From NCBI GenBank assembly GCA_902557775.1, contig CACEBD010000001.1:310001-374000 (forward strand): DNA of 64,000 nucleotides. The letters run 5' to 3'. Positions 20,241 to 30,156 of this stretch are shown here, one piece after another. A model generated the notes under the pieces. That model saw only the letters and a program-made list of their open reading frames with translations, had not been told where the DNA came from and searched no databases. This DNA is from an uncultured Pelagibacteraceae bacterium. GTDB taxonomy: Bacteria; Pseudomonadota; Alphaproteobacteria; Pelagibacterales; Pelagibacteraceae. Every line of letters begins with the position of its first letter. Within the stretch, counting starts at the first letter, position 1. A program made the position numbers and the translations under genes.

Positions 20241-21031
20241 TGTCAGCAGAAAAACCAAAACACGATTACCATTTAGTTGACCCAAGTCCTTGGCCGATCT
20301 ATGTTTCATTTGCAACTTTAGTCTTAGCTTTTGGAGCAGTTTATTACTTTCACTCTAGAGCACTTTGGTTACTTTTGATTGGTTTTGCGTTAGTAGTTTA
20401 TGGTGCATTTATGTGGTGGAGAGATGTTATAGAAGAAGCAGAGCATCAAGGTCATCATACTCCAGTAGTTCAAATTGGACACAGGTACGGTATGACATTA
20501 TTTATCGCCTCTGAAGTAATGTTTTTTGTTGCTTGGTTCTGGGCTTTTTTTAACGCTAGTTTATTTCCACCTGACTCTATAGGTGGTATATGGCCGCCAG
20601 CAGATATAAAAACTTTTGATCCTTGGGATATCCCATTAATCAACACCCTAATTTTATTGTTATCAGGAACTACTGTAACTTGGGCGCATCATGCAATGTT
20701 AGAAAATGACAGAAAAGGATTAGTAAATGGTTTGATCGCTACAGTATTTTTAGGATTTATATTTTCTTGTTTTCAAGCTTACGAATATCATCATGCAACA
20801 TTTACTTTAGATGGTGGAATTTATGGTTCCACATTTTATATGTCGACTGGTTTTCATGGTTTTCATGTAATTGTCGGAACGGTCTTTCTTGCGGTTTGTT
20901 TGTTTCGATCAATGAGAGGCCACTCGACGCCACAACACCATTTTGGATTTGAAGCAGCAGCCTGGTACTGGCATTTTGTTGACGTAGTTTGGTTATTCTT
21001 ATTTGCTGCGATCTATATTTGGGGAAGTTAA
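20240..21031 (+). CDS. coxC: Cytochrome c oxidase subunit III
   Basis: Seven-helix structural subunit of the aa3 oxidase that stabilises subunit I turnover. The 263-residue protein shows HDYHLVDPSPWPI at the N-terminus, WRDVIEEAEHQGHHT near residue 56, FFVAWFWAFFNASLFP near 97 and a C-terminal WYWHFVDVVWLFLF motif, all typical. Followed after a 7-base gap by surf1. Confidence 0.97.
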   Translation: MSAEKPKHDYHLVDPSPWPIYVSFATLVLAFGAVYYFHSRALWLLLIGFALVVYGAFMWWRDVIEEAEHQGHHTPVVQIGHRYGMTLFIASEVMFFVAWFWAFFNASLFPPDSIGGIWPPADIKTFDPWDIPLINTLILLLSGTTVTWAHHAMLENDRKGLVNGLIATVFLGFIFSCFQAYEYHHATFTLDGGIYGSTFYMSTGFHGFHVIVGTVFLAVCLFRSMRGHSTPQHHFGFEAAAWYWHFVDVVWLFLFAAIYIWGS

Positions 21032-21038
21032 TCTCAAA

Positions 21039-21701
21039 TTGAAAAGAGCATTTTTATTTCAACTATTCGTAATTTTTTTTGTAACGGTATTTTGTGCTTT
21101 AGGAACTTGGCAACTTTATAGATTGCAATGGAAGCTAGAACTAATAAGCGAAATTACTTTTGGATTAGACTCTAAACCAATAGAGTACTCTAATTCAATT
21201 AAGAAAAATTACCAGAGAGTAAGCGCTAAAGGAAAATTTAATTTTAATAAACAAATTTACCTTTATAGCTTGAATGATAGTGGAAAGCCTGGATATGATG
21301 TAGTCACTCCTTTCAGGACTGACAAAAATCAAAATGTTTTAATCAATAGAGGATGGATTAGAAAAGAACTAAAAGATAGAGCAAGCATAAACTTCAAAGC
21401 AGAGAGTGATAGTGAAATAATTGGTCTTTTAAGAGAAATTTATAAACCAAGTATATTTAAACCAGATAATGATATTTCAAATAATATTTGGTTTTCATTA
21501 AATTTAGAAGATTTAAAAGAAGCTACAGGAGAGCAATTTAATGAGTTTGTAATTTTTTTGGAGGATAATAAAGCCAAGACACCACTTCCTAAAAAGATAA
21601 GTATAGATGTGCCAAATAATCACCTTAAATATGCTATAACATGGTATGCAATATCAATCTCGATAATTTTTTATTATTTATATTTTAGAAGAAAAAAATG
21701 A
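21039..21701 (+). CDS. SURF1 family oxidase assembly protein
   Basis: SURF1 proteins assist heme A insertion into subunit I. The 220-residue product has the two-helix topology: one near residues 5-25 and one at the C-terminus (about 195-215), with a periplasmic domain between. Family marks are GTWQLYRLQWKLELI near residue 24 and INRGWIRK near 101. The TTG at 21039 is preferred since it clears the coxC stop and has a GGGGAAG purine run upstream; an in-frame TTG at 21003 would overlap coxC by 29 bases. The stop overlaps thrC (ATGA). Confidence 0.88.
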   Translation: MKRAFLFQLFVIFFVTVFCALGTWQLYRLQWKLELISEITFGLDSKPIEYSNSIKKNYQRVSAKGKFNFNKQIYLYSLNDSGKPGYDVVTPFRTDKNQNVLINRGWIRKELKDRASINFKAESDSEIIGLLREIYKPSIFKPDNDISNNIWFSLNLEDLKEATGEQFNEFVIFLEDNKAKTPLPKKISIDVPNNHLKYAITWYAISISIIFYYLYFRRKK

Positions 21702-23074
21702 ATTATTTTAGCACTAGAGATAAATCTTTAGAATTTAGCTTTAAAGATATTTTCTTAAGAGGACTTGCACCAGGCGGAGGGTTATTTTTGCCTGCTGAAA
21801 TCAAGAAGTATAGTCAAGAGGAACTTAATAATTTAAGTCAACTAAATTATAACGAACTTGCTACAGAAATTATCTTTAATTTCTGTTCAGGTGAAATTAA
21901 AAAAGAAGAACTTAGCTCACTGATACAAAAATCTTATAGTAGTTTTAAAGATAAAGAAGTCGTAAATATAAAAAAAATTGGAAATATAAATCTTCTCGAA
22001 CTTTATCATGGACCCACTTTAGCTTTTAAAGATATTGCAATGCAGGTAATTGGCAATATGTATGATCATTTAGAAGTCGCTAAAGATAAAACTGTAAATG
22101 TCATAGTTGCTACATCAGGAGATACTGGTTCAGCGGCTATAGCTGCTTTAAGCAATAGAAAAAATATAAATCTTTTTGTACTACATCCACATAATAAGAT
22201 TTCAAATATCCAAAGAAAAATAATGACAACAATTGGTGGAGCAAATATTTATAATATAGCTATTGAGGGTTCATTTGATGATTGTCAAAAAATTGTAAAA
22301 GAGCTTTTTAATGAAAATAGTTTTAGATCAAAAATAAATATGTCAGGGGTAAATTCTATCAACTGGGCGAGAATTGTTTGTCAAATTGTTTATTATTTTT
22401 ATTCCTTCTTTAGATTAAAAAAAAATAATATAAGCTTTTCGGTACCAACTGGTAATTTTGGAGATATCTATGCTGGATACGTTGCAAAAAAAATGGGTTT
22501 ACCAATTAATAGACTTATAGTCGCCACAAATAAAAATGATATTTTACAAAGAGTTATTAATACAGGTGAATATAAACCTGATAAAGTGAAAGCAACCATT
22601 ACACCAAGTATGGATATACAAGTTGCCAGTAATTTTGAGAGGTTGCTTTATTATATATTAGATGAAAACGACAGTAAGGTAGGGTCATTAATGAATGATC
22701 TATCATCAAAAAGTTTATTCAATTTAGACAAAAAAGAAATCGATAAAATTAAAAAGGATTTTGAAGCAGTAAAAGTTACAGATGAAGAGACAGTATCTAT
22801 AATTAATGAAATTTATAAAGAGCATCAATTTATAATTGATCCTCATACTGCTACTGGAGTAGGAGCAGCAAAAAGTTTTAAAAATTTAAGAGATATAGTT
22901 GTTCTTGGTACAGCTCATCCTTACAAGTTTAACGATACTATTAAAAAAGCTATAGGAAAAAATTTAGACTCACCTGAGCATTTAAAATTGAATATAGATA
23001 AAAAGGAAACATTTGATATTATCAGGAATTCAAATTCAGAAGTAAAAAATTATATTTTGGGCAAAATTAAATGA
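21698..23074 (+). CDS. thrC: Threonine synthase
   Basis: PLP enzyme converting O-phosphohomoserine to threonine. The 458-residue protein is the longer proteobacterial type: STRDKSLEFSF at the N-terminus, GLAPGGGLFLP near residue 24, the PLP lysine in HGPTLAFKDIAMQ near 110, TSGDTGSAAIAAL near 148 and SVPTGNFGDIYAG near 249. It overlaps surf1 and the following peroxiredoxin gene by 4 bases each. The preceding enzyme, homoserine kinase, is nearby on the other strand (23971-24939). Confidence 0.96.
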   Translation: MNYFSTRDKSLEFSFKDIFLRGLAPGGGLFLPAEIKKYSQEELNNLSQLNYNELATEIIFNFCSGEIKKEELSSLIQKSYSSFKDKEVVNIKKIGNINLLELYHGPTLAFKDIAMQVIGNMYDHLEVAKDKTVNVIVATSGDTGSAAIAALSNRKNINLFVLHPHNKISNIQRKIMTTIGGANIYNIAIEGSFDDCQKIVKELFNENSFRSKINMSGVNSINWARIVCQIVYYFYSFFRLKKNNISFSVPTGNFGDIYAGYVAKKMGLPINRLIVATNKNDILQRVINTGEYKPDKVKATITPSMDIQVASNFERLLYYILDENDSKVGSLMNDLSSKSLFNLDKKEIDKIKKDFEAVKVTDEETVSIINEIYKEHQFIIDPHTATGVGAAKSFKNLRDIVVLGTAHPYKFNDTIKKAIGKNLDSPEHLKLNIDKKETFDIIRNSNSEVKNYILGKIK

Positions 23075-23556
23075 GAATAAAAATAGGAGACAAACTACCT
23101 AATTCGGAGTTATTTTATCTTGACCTAAGTAATGATGTAAAAAAAATTGATATTTTAGATCTTTGTAAAGGCAAGACTATTATTTTAGGTATGCCTGGAG
23201 CTTTTACTAAAACTTGTTCGGCTCTTCATCTTCCTGGGTATATAAAAAATTACGACTTAGCTATTCAAAAAGGAATTACAAAAATTATATGCATCGCTGT
23301 AAATGATCCTAATGTAATGAAGGCTTGGGGTGAAAACCAAAATGCTGGTAGTAAAATTTTTATGGCTGGTGATCCTTTTCTTAAATTTACAAAAGCTATC
23401 GGAGCAGAGGTAGATAAATCCGAAAAAGGATTAGGAATTAGATCTAATCGCTACACTATGTTGGTGGAGAATGGTGAAATTAAAAAAGTAGAGGAAGAAA
23501 AAGAAACAGCTACTTGTGAATTGTCTTCAGCTGAAAGTTTTTTAAAATCTATTTAG
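23071..23556 (+). CDS. Peroxiredoxin, Prx5-type
   Basis: Thiol peroxidase that reduces hydrogen peroxide or organic peroxides. The 161-residue protein has the peroxidatic cysteine in GMPGAFTKTCSALHLPGY near residue 50, the Prx5-group signature. A second cysteine occurs near the C-terminus (TATCELSSAE), which could act as a resolving residue. Overlaps thrC by 4 bases. The 3' end overlaps the convergent rnhA by 8 bases. Confidence 0.92.
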   Translation: MRIKIGDKLPNSELFYLDLSNDVKKIDILDLCKGKTIILGMPGAFTKTCSALHLPGYIKNYDLAIQKGITKIICIAVNDPNVMKAWGENQNAGSKIFMAGDPFLKFTKAIGAEVDKSEKGLGIRSNRYTMLVENGEIKKVEEEKETATCELSSAESFLKSI

Positions 23557-23971
23557 TTTTCGAAACTGCCAACTCATCAACAAGATTATTATATTTGTTG
23601 CCAGCGTGTGCCTTAACCCATTTCCAACTAACTTTATGTTTTAGACAAGCATTATCCAATTTAATCCAAAGATCTTTATTTTTAACTGTTTTCTTATTTG
23701 AACTCTTCCAATTGTTAACTTTCCACTTTTTAATCCAATCGGTTATTCCGTCTTTCACATATTTTGAGTCAGTAAAAATTGTAATCTCTGATTTCTTTTT
23801 TATTTTTTTTAATGCCATAATTGGAGCCATTAATTCCATCCTATTATTAGTTGTATTACTTGCACTTCCAGAAATACTTGATTGATTAGAATCATCCAAT
23901 ATGATTGCGGCCCAACCTCCTTTCCCAGGATTTCCAGAGCAAGCACCGTCAGTATAAATTTTTAATTTCAT
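23549..23971 (-). CDS. rnhA: Ribonuclease HI
   Basis: Degrades the RNA strand of RNA-DNA hybrids. The 140-residue protein has all four catalytic acidic residues in context: YTDGACSGNPGKGGW (Asp near 7), NRMELMA (Glu), FTDSKYVKDGI (Asp near 67) and NNLVDELA (Asp near 132). It is the last gene of the long minus-strand run, overlapping the thrB stop by one base. The other RNase H type (rnhB) is at 39297-39866. Confidence 0.97.
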   Translation of the reverse strand: MKLKIYTDGACSGNPGKGGWAAIILDDSNQSSISGSASNTTNNRMELMAPIMALKKIKKKSEITIFTDSKYVKDGITDWIKKWKVNNWKSSNKKTVKNKDLWIKLDNACLKHKVSWKWVKAHAGNKYNNLVDELAVSKTK

Positions 23972-24939
23972 TAAAAGAAATAATCCTCATGATTTTTAGC
24001 ATTCTTGTGAAATTCTAATCTTTTTAAATACTCCATTGGATCTTTAATTTTAACTATTGCTCCTTCTACTTTATTTAATGCATCGAATACTCGAGTGAGC
24101 AAGAATCTCAAAGCAGCGCCTTGAGATAGAACCTTAATATTTTTCAATTCTTCATCAGTTAATTTTCTTATAGAAGTATATCCGTCTATAAAGTTTTTTG
24201 CTTTAGTAACGTTAAAACTTAAATTACTTTTTAGACCGTCAAAACACAGAGCGTTAAAACAAATAGCGATTTCAAAAGCAAAAAAATCTTCACATGAAAA
24301 ATAAAAGTCTATCACACCACTAAATTTATCTTGAATAAAAAAAATATTATCATGAAATAAATCTGCGTGAATTATTCCTTTTGGCAGATTTTTTGGCCAA
24401 TTTTTTTCAACATCATTAAGATTTTCCTCAATTAATCTTGGCAGATCTTTATGTATATTTTTACATCTATCTTTGACTGAATTAAATAATTTTCTCCATG
24501 AATTTACGGATAGGTCATTTTGTCGTTTTAGTTTTAAATTCTTTGTGAGATCATGCATTTTAGCTATTTCAGATCCGATTGATTTACAATTGGCTGGAGA
24601 TAAATTTTGTTTTGCCTTGCCCTCAAGAAATGAAACAATCATTAATTTTTTTCCCCCAAAATTTGTTATAGTTTCATTATTATTATTAGAAATAGGAGCA
24701 GGGCATTTAAAGCTAGCTTTATTTAAAGATGACATTAGATCAGAAAAAAAAGGAAGATCAGCAGATTTAACTCTTTTTTCGTAAATAGTTAATATAAATT
24801 TTTTTTTACTAATCGATAAAAAATAGTTTGTATTTTCAATACCTTCTTCAATTCCTTTGAATGAGTCTAACTTACCTAAACTATAATTAGATAAAATTTC
24901 CTCAATTTTATTTTGATTTAACTTTGTATAGACAGCCAT
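23971..24939 (-). CDS. thrB: Homoserine kinase, aminoglycoside-phosphotransferase fold
   Basis: Phosphorylates homoserine for threonine synthesis. This 322-residue version is of the APH/choline-kinase fold used by alphaproteobacteria, not the GHMP type. Motifs: EGIENTNYFL near residue 27, the catalytic loop GIIHADLFHDNIFF near 188 and VIDFYFSCEDFFAFE just after. It overlaps ispH and rnhA by one base each. Its partner thrC lies on the other strand at 21698-23074. Confidence 0.92.
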   Translation of the reverse strand: MAVYTKLNQNKIEEILSNYSLGKLDSFKGIEEGIENTNYFLSISKKKFILTIYEKRVKSADLPFFSDLMSSLNKASFKCPAPISNNNNETITNFGGKKLMIVSFLEGKAKQNLSPANCKSIGSEIAKMHDLTKNLKLKRQNDLSVNSWRKLFNSVKDRCKNIHKDLPRLIEENLNDVEKNWPKNLPKGIIHADLFHDNIFFIQDKFSGVIDFYFSCEDFFAFEIAICFNALCFDGLKSNLSFNVTKAKNFIDGYTSIRKLTDEELKNIKVLSQGAALRFLLTRVFDALNKVEGAIVKIKDPMEYLKRLEFHKNAKNHEDYFF

Positions 24940-25883
24940 TAATTGAGTTCTTTCGGCAATTTAAATATTACTTTTTCCTCTGCAACTATTACTTCTTCAA
25001 TAGAAACCTTTCTATCTTTTCTTATATTATCTAATAAATTTTGAACAAGCTTTTCAGGTGCTGACGCTCCAGAAGATATACCAATGGTTTCAGAATTTTC
25101 TATTTCGTTAAAAGGGATTTCTTTTTCGGAATGCATTAAATGAGAATTATTACAACCAGCTTTTTTTGCAACTTCAACTAATCTCACAGAATTAGATGAA
25201 TTACGGCTTCCTACTACAAAAAACATATCGCACTTAGAAGCTATCTCTTTAACAGCAGCCTGTCTGTTGGTAGTAGCGTAACATATATCTTCTTTAATAG
25301 GGCCTTTAATTTTTGGAAACTTGTTTTTAAGAGTTTCAATTATTTCAGCTGTATCATCTACGGATAGGGTTGTTTGAGTAATATATGCAAGAGGTTTTTT
25401 AAAATCATTTTCTCTAAGCAGTTCAGCATCGTTTTTTGTTTCGATTAGTTTAATCGATCCTTTTGGAAGCTGACCCATTGTGCCAATAACTTCAGGGTGA
25501 TTTTTATGTCCGATTAGCAATATATCGAAACCGTTTTTATTTAATTGCTCCGACTCTCTGTGCACTTTTGAAACTAATGGACAAGTTGCATCTACAAAGG
25601 ATAAATTTTTTAATTTAGCCTCTTCTGGAACTGACTTTGGTACTCCATGAGCTGAGAAAATTACAGGTCTACTTGCGTCATCTACGTCAGATAATTCATC
25701 AACGAAAATTGCACCTTTTTCTTTTAACTCCTCAACAACTTGCTTATTGTGCACTATTTCATGGCGAACATATACCGGAGCTCCAAACTTGCTGATAGAT
25801 TTTTCAACTATTTCAATTGCTCTCTTAACACCGGCACAAAATCCTCTTGGTGAAGCTAAATAAATTTTAAGTTCTTTTTTCAT
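24939..25883 (-). CDS. ispH: 4-hydroxy-3-methylbut-2-enyl diphosphate reductase
   Basis: Last step of the MEP pathway, producing IPP and DMAPP with a 4Fe-4S cluster. Cluster cysteines are in PRGFCAGVKRAIE (residue about 16), VDATCPLVSK (about 100) and DICYATTNRQ (about 200); the substrate motif GSRNSSNSVRL follows. The 314-residue length is normal. The start overlaps blh by 17 bases. Lying directly after the carotenoid genes, it supplies their C5 precursors. Confidence 0.97.
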   Translation of the reverse strand: MKKELKIYLASPRGFCAGVKRAIEIVEKSISKFGAPVYVRHEIVHNKQVVEELKEKGAIFVDELSDVDDASRPVIFSAHGVPKSVPEEAKLKNLSFVDATCPLVSKVHRESEQLNKNGFDILLIGHKNHPEVIGTMGQLPKGSIKLIETKNDAELLRENDFKKPLAYITQTTLSVDDTAEIIETLKNKFPKIKGPIKEDICYATTNRQAAVKEIASKCDMFFVVGSRNSSNSVRLVEVAKKAGCNNSHLMHSEKEIPFNEIENSETIGISSGASAPEKLVQNLLDNIRKDRKVSIEEVIVAEEKVIFKLPKELN

Positions 25884-26772
25884 TTTTTTCTAAAAGATAT
25901 TCTAACAATATATGCGGAAAAGTAAGTGACGCCAAACCAATAAATATTACTTTATAAATAGCCTCATCAAGCTTAAAAAAATTATTTAAAAAATATATTG
26001 CAAATAAAAATATTACTGCAGTTACAAAAGTTAAAGGGATAGCTTTAATTATAAATTTTTTAAGTCCCGGTTTGAAAAATCTATCCAACTCAAAAATAAG
26101 AGTAATCGAATGCCTAATTGAATGAAGAAAACAAAAATACAGAGTGAAAGCTATAATAGGCGATAAAAAAAGATTTAGTATTATTAAAGAAAAAAAGTCC
26201 ATGATCATGAGACCTTTTAGATTTGTGCTTTCTTTTTTTGAAATGTATATAGATGATAAAAAACCAAGACATAACATTCCAATTAAAAATTCATTACTAA
26301 ATAATCCTGCCTCAAAAACTTTAAAATTTAGAATCCTAAATATTTCATTAGTTTCCTCTCTATTTAATAATAACGGGGCCATAATTACTGTTGATCCTTT
26401 TAAGAAGAATAAACACTCAGATATGAAAAATTTTTTTCTAAAAAAAAATACTGTATCTTCTTTTCCAAAATGATAGGCGGCCACAATCAAAAATAGTAAT
26501 AAAATTACATTAGGAAATATCAGCCAGAATATTATTATCAATAATGAAATTAATACATAGGCAAGATAAAAGGATATAGTTTGTTTATATCCAAACATTT
26601 TTAAAAGTTTTTTCCCTTTGGTATTATCTAATGCACCGTGAGAAATTCCCAAAATTAAAATTAAAAACAAACAAAATATAACTGGTTCAAAATTGAGCAT
26701 TGAATAAAAGGGACTTATCAAAATACAAAAATTAAAAAATATAATTGAGTGTTTAAAGTTAATATTTTCCAT
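25867..26772 (-). CDS. blh: Beta-carotene 15,15'-dioxygenase, Brp/Blh family
   Basis: Integral membrane oxygenase that splits beta-carotene into two retinals, the chromophore of microbial rhodopsins. The 301-residue protein is very hydrophobic (about eight helices) and carries the conserved histidines in GISHGALDNTKG near residue 42, AAYHFGKEDT near 98, FLHSIRHSITL near 215 and FPHILLEYL near 286. It abuts crtY by one base and overlaps ispH by 17 bases. No rhodopsin gene is present in the window, so the opsin must be encoded elsewhere. Confidence 0.9.
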   Translation of the reverse strand: MENINFKHSIIFFNFCILISPFYSMLNFEPVIFCLFLILILGISHGALDNTKGKKLLKMFGYKQTISFYLAYVLISLLIIIFWLIFPNVILLLFLIVAAYHFGKEDTVFFFRKKFFISECLFFLKGSTVIMAPLLLNREETNEIFRILNFKVFEAGLFSNEFLIGMLCLGFLSSIYISKKESTNLKGLMIMDFFSLIILNLFLSPIIAFTLYFCFLHSIRHSITLIFELDRFFKPGLKKFIIKAIPLTFVTAVIFLFAIYFLNNFFKLDEAIYKVIFIGLASLTFPHILLEYLLEKNEKRT

Positions 26773-27839
26773 TAATTAAATAACGCTTTTAAAAAAATTA
26801 ATTTTGGCATTTTGCTAATAATATTTATGTCTTCAATAATATTACTTTTATTTGATAAAAATTTTATAATTGTATTAGAAGAAGTTTTAAACATATTATA
26901 AAAAATTTTAGGCATCCTATCGGGATGTTTTTTTAATACTCTTAGAAATACTTTATCTAAAAATTGATATTTTTTTCCTAAGGAGAATATTTTTGCTTTA
27001 TTAATATTGTCAATGTTTTTCACAATATAACGACTATGTTCTTGAATGTTCAAAAAAGTGTAACCTGTACTTAAACGAGTCATCCCTCCAGCTGATCCAA
27101 TATTAATTATTTTATTATTTTTTTTAAATGATGGAGAAAAGAGTGGTATAGCTCCTTTTTCTGTAAAATTTATTTTATAGTTTTTTATACCCAAATTATT
27201 CTCAATATAATTTTCTAACTGAAGATCATAATCTCTGAGGCTCTGATCCTCTAAATCTGATAGCCAAGTAGTTTCAATCAAAGCTTTATTTTTGCTGAAT
27301 GGCAAGGTGTAGAAAAAATGTACATCTTTTCTCTGATCACAATTAAAATCCATTAAGTTTATAATTTCTTCATCGAAAATGTTCTTAGGTGTCTCTATCT
27401 CGATACCTTGAAAGTGTTGCCATAACTCAGTCTTATCAAATTCTTTTTCAAAAATACTATTAAAAATTATTGAATTTTCTGAATTGACTTCGTTTAGATT
27501 TTTGAAAAAACTAATATTTGAATTTGTGGAGAGTTTAGAATTTATCTTTTTATAAAACTTTCCACTATCGATACTTTGGTAAGGAAATTTTTTATTAGTT
27601 AGTTCATTAGAGTTTTCAGCAGTATTAATTGTAAAATTATTCCAACTTTTAATTACACAATCTTCAAAATTATGATCAAATACTTTCCAGAATGACCAAG
27701 TTTTGTCTCTCTTATATTCTTCACGGGTTTCAATTATTGCTAAAGTTTTCTCCTTTAACTTATCATTTATCTCAAGCTCATATGCCAAAGATAAACCCGC
27801 GCACCCACCTCCTATAATAATATAATTAAATTCTTTCAT
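26772..27839 (-). CDS. crtY: Lycopene beta-cyclase
   Basis: Cyclises both ends of lycopene to give beta-carotene. The 355-residue protein begins with a dinucleotide-binding fold (IIIGGGCAGLSLAYELE, residues about 6-22) and has the CrtY-type RDKTWSFW stretch near 45 and GSAGGMTRLSTGYTF near 245. Length fits the bacterial CrtY class. It overlaps crtB by 14 bases and blh by one base. Confidence 0.9.
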   Translation of the reverse strand: MKEFNYIIIGGGCAGLSLAYELEINDKLKEKTLAIIETREEYKRDKTWSFWKVFDHNFEDCVIKSWNNFTINTAENSNELTNKKFPYQSIDSGKFYKKINSKLSTNSNISFFKNLNEVNSENSIIFNSIFEKEFDKTELWQHFQGIEIETPKNIFDEEIINLMDFNCDQRKDVHFFYTLPFSKNKALIETTWLSDLEDQSLRDYDLQLENYIENNLGIKNYKINFTEKGAIPLFSPSFKKNNKIINIGSAGGMTRLSTGYTFLNIQEHSRYIVKNIDNINKAKIFSLGKKYQFLDKVFLRVLKKHPDRMPKIFYNMFKTSSNTIIKFLSNKSNIIEDINIISKMPKLIFLKALFN

Positions 27840-28674
27840 TTAAATTAATCTCTTGCTCTAAAATATTATGATTTAATTGATTGTCGTAATTTAAATTTTT
27901 TATGAATAATAATTTAACAAAGTCAACAACAGATAAAAAAGTCTGAATGACCTTTTCAATTACAGGAACATAGATTTTGCCTGCTTTATTATAATTATCT
28001 ATGTTATTTTGTTTTAGAATATAGTCACCTATTTTTCTATAAACTCTTCTTGCGACAATAACTGAAAATCTAGATTTAACTGGTATACTGCTAATAGATG
28101 TAAATGATCTTTCATAAAATACTTGAGACTCATTTATAATAGCTCGAATTGATGAAAAATCATGTTCAATATACTGCCTATTACGCGCTTTATCTTCACA
28201 AACATCTCTAGCAATATTAGTAAGCTGCATAGCTATACCAAGATCTATTGCACCTTTAAGAGCCTCTTTATCTTTCACTTTTAAGATTTTTGACATCATT
28301 AATCCAACTGTTCCGGCAACCCTATAAGAATAAACCAAAAGATCTTTTTTTGAATTAATCACTACTTTTTTCTCTAAGTCTGTCTTAACTCCGTCAAATA
28401 AATCTATTATTATTTGTTTAGAAATACTTTCACTATCAATAATTGACCACATGTCTTTTATAATTTGATTGTTAAAATTTTTATTCTCAAAATCCTTTTT
28501 AAATTTTAAGAAAATTTCTCTCTTCGAACTAAGATCATTATTATCATCAACTATATCATCTAAGGTTCTACAGAAATTATATAAAGATGAGCATTTATTT
28601 AAAATATTCCTCGATAGAAAAAAACTCGCCCAATAAAACGATTTAGCATGTTTTTTTAATAAATTGTTTTTCAT
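27826..28674 (-). CDS. crtB: Phytoene synthase
   Basis: Condenses two geranylgeranyl diphosphates into phytoene. The 282-residue protein has KSFYWASFFLS near residue 11 and both Asp-rich substrate motifs: RTLDDIVDD near 36 and NIARDVCEDKARNRQY near 152. It starts on the last base of the crtI stop (TAATG) and overlaps crtY by 14 bases. The GGPP synthase (crtE) that feeds it is not in this window. Confidence 0.94.
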   Translation of the reverse strand: MKNNLLKKHAKSFYWASFFLSRNILNKCSSLYNFCRTLDDIVDDNNDLSSKREIFLKFKKDFENKNFNNQIIKDMWSIIDSESISKQIIIDLFDGVKTDLEKKVVINSKKDLLVYSYRVAGTVGLMMSKILKVKDKEALKGAIDLGIAMQLTNIARDVCEDKARNRQYIEHDFSSIRAIINESQVFYERSFTSISSIPVKSRFSVIVARRVYRKIGDYILKQNNIDNYNKAGKIYVPVIEKVIQTFLSVVDFVKLLFIKNLNYDNQLNHNILEQEINLNERI

Positions 28675-30140
28675 TAAAATAATTTGTCTAAAACTTTTGC
28701 CGATGAAAGAACACCAGGCATTCCAGCGCCTGGGTGTGTTCCTGCGCCAACAAAGTATAAGTTTTTATATATTTCAGATTGATTATGAAATCTAAAATAA
28801 GCTGACTGAGAAAATTTTGGTTGAATTGAAAACCCAGATCCATAAAGAGTAGCCAGATCTATTTCAAAGTAGTCAGGTGTTAAATAAAAATCACTTACCA
28901 CATTGTCTTTGATACCAGGTAGAACAGTTTTATCCATTTTATCTAAAACTAAATCTTTAAATTTATCCCCCTCTTCAATCCAATTAACGTTAGACAAATT
29001 GTTTGGGACTGGAACTAATACATAAAAAGCATCTTGGCCTTCCGGAGCCATATTAGGATCTGTTGCAGATGGTCGATGTAAATAATAACTTATATCATCA
29101 GAAAGTATTTTCTTTTCAAAGATTTTATCAAGATGTTTTTCATAACTCTCCCCAAAATAAATTGTATGATGTGCAACATTCTTATACTTTTTTTTAGATC
29201 CAAAATAATAAACAAATAAACCCATTGAGTAATCCATTCTTTTCATTTTTTGTTTAAATAAAAAATCATAATCCTCTTTTGATTTTATCAAGTTGTTGTA
29301 TACATTTGGAGGATCAGAGTTGCAAATTACATAGTCGCTATTAATTATTTTTGAATTATTAATTTTAATACCTTTAACTTTTTTGTTTTCTGTAATTATA
29401 TCTGTAACTTCAGCGTTTTTTATAATTTTGATTTTTTCCTCTATCATTAGTTTTTCTAAAGCTTTAACAACACTTCCTGTTCCTCCCATTGAATAGTGAA
29501 TACCCCATTTTTTTTCTAAAAATAAAATTAATGTATAAATTGAAGTAGTACTAAAAGGATTTCCACCTACTAAAAGGGGGTGCATACTAAATACTCTTCT
29601 TAATTTTTCATTAGATATATATTTCGAAACTAAACTGTAAACAGACTTATAACTTTTTAATTTTAATAAAGATGGAATTTGTTTCATCATAAAGATCAAA
29701 TTATTAAAGGGTTTGTCAGACAAATCTGTAAAACCTTTATTAAAAATTTTTTCAGTAAAATTTACTAAATTTTTATATCCCTCATAATCAGTGGGGTTAA
29801 ATTTTTTAACTTGTTGCTCCATAGATTTATCATCACCATTGTAGTCAAATGTATCACCATTGCTAAATACAAATCTGTACCACAAATCTAAAGGTACTAT
29901 TTCTACGTAATCTGAAATATTTTTATTAAATAGTGAAAATAATTCTTCAAATAAGTACGGAGCAGTTATTACTGTTGGACCACCATCATAAATGAACTGA
30001 TCTTTTTTAAAAACTCTTGCTCGACCACCTAGATCTGGATGTTTTTCTACCAAAGTAACTTTATGGCCTTTAGCTCTTAATCTTAGTGCAGCAGCCAGAC
30101 CTCCAAAACCTGAACCAATTACAGTTGTTTTTTTTGCCAT
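28674..30140 (-). CDS. crtI: Phytoene desaturase
   Basis: FAD enzyme that introduces the double bonds turning phytoene into lycopene. The 488-residue protein opens with VIGSGFGGLAAALRLRAKG (residues about 7-25), contains GGPTVITAPYLFEELF near 54, and ends with the CrtI-type FVGAGTHPGAGMPGVLSSAK near 464. It begins only 16 bases after the atpF stop, so it is likely transcribed with the F0 ATP synthase genes, unless a promoter is hidden in atpF. Confidence 0.96.
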   Translation of the reverse strand: MAKKTTVIGSGFGGLAAALRLRAKGHKVTLVEKHPDLGGRARVFKKDQFIYDGGPTVITAPYLFEELFSLFNKNISDYVEIVPLDLWYRFVFSNGDTFDYNGDDKSMEQQVKKFNPTDYEGYKNLVNFTEKIFNKGFTDLSDKPFNNLIFMMKQIPSLLKLKSYKSVYSLVSKYISNEKLRRVFSMHPLLVGGNPFSTTSIYTLILFLEKKWGIHYSMGGTGSVVKALEKLMIEEKIKIIKNAEVTDIITENKKVKGIKINNSKIINSDYVICNSDPPNVYNNLIKSKEDYDFLFKQKMKRMDYSMGLFVYYFGSKKKYKNVAHHTIYFGESYEKHLDKIFEKKILSDDISYYLHRPSATDPNMAPEGQDAFYVLVPVPNNLSNVNWIEEGDKFKDLVLDKMDKTVLPGIKDNVVSDFYLTPDYFEIDLATLYGSGFSIQPKFSQSAYFRFHNQSEIYKNLYFVGAGTHPGAGMPGVLSSAKVLDKLF

Positions 30141-30156
30141 AATTTTATGGCCTATT

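Noticed and set aside
26144-26473. 109-codon frame antisense to blh
   Set aside because: blh carries all four conserved histidine motifs across this stretch; the antisense frame looks like chance.
30141-30156. Possible promoter or terminator between atpF and crtI
   Set aside because: Sixteen bases contain a TAGAAT-like string but no -35 match inside the gap and no hairpin; I did not call either feature.
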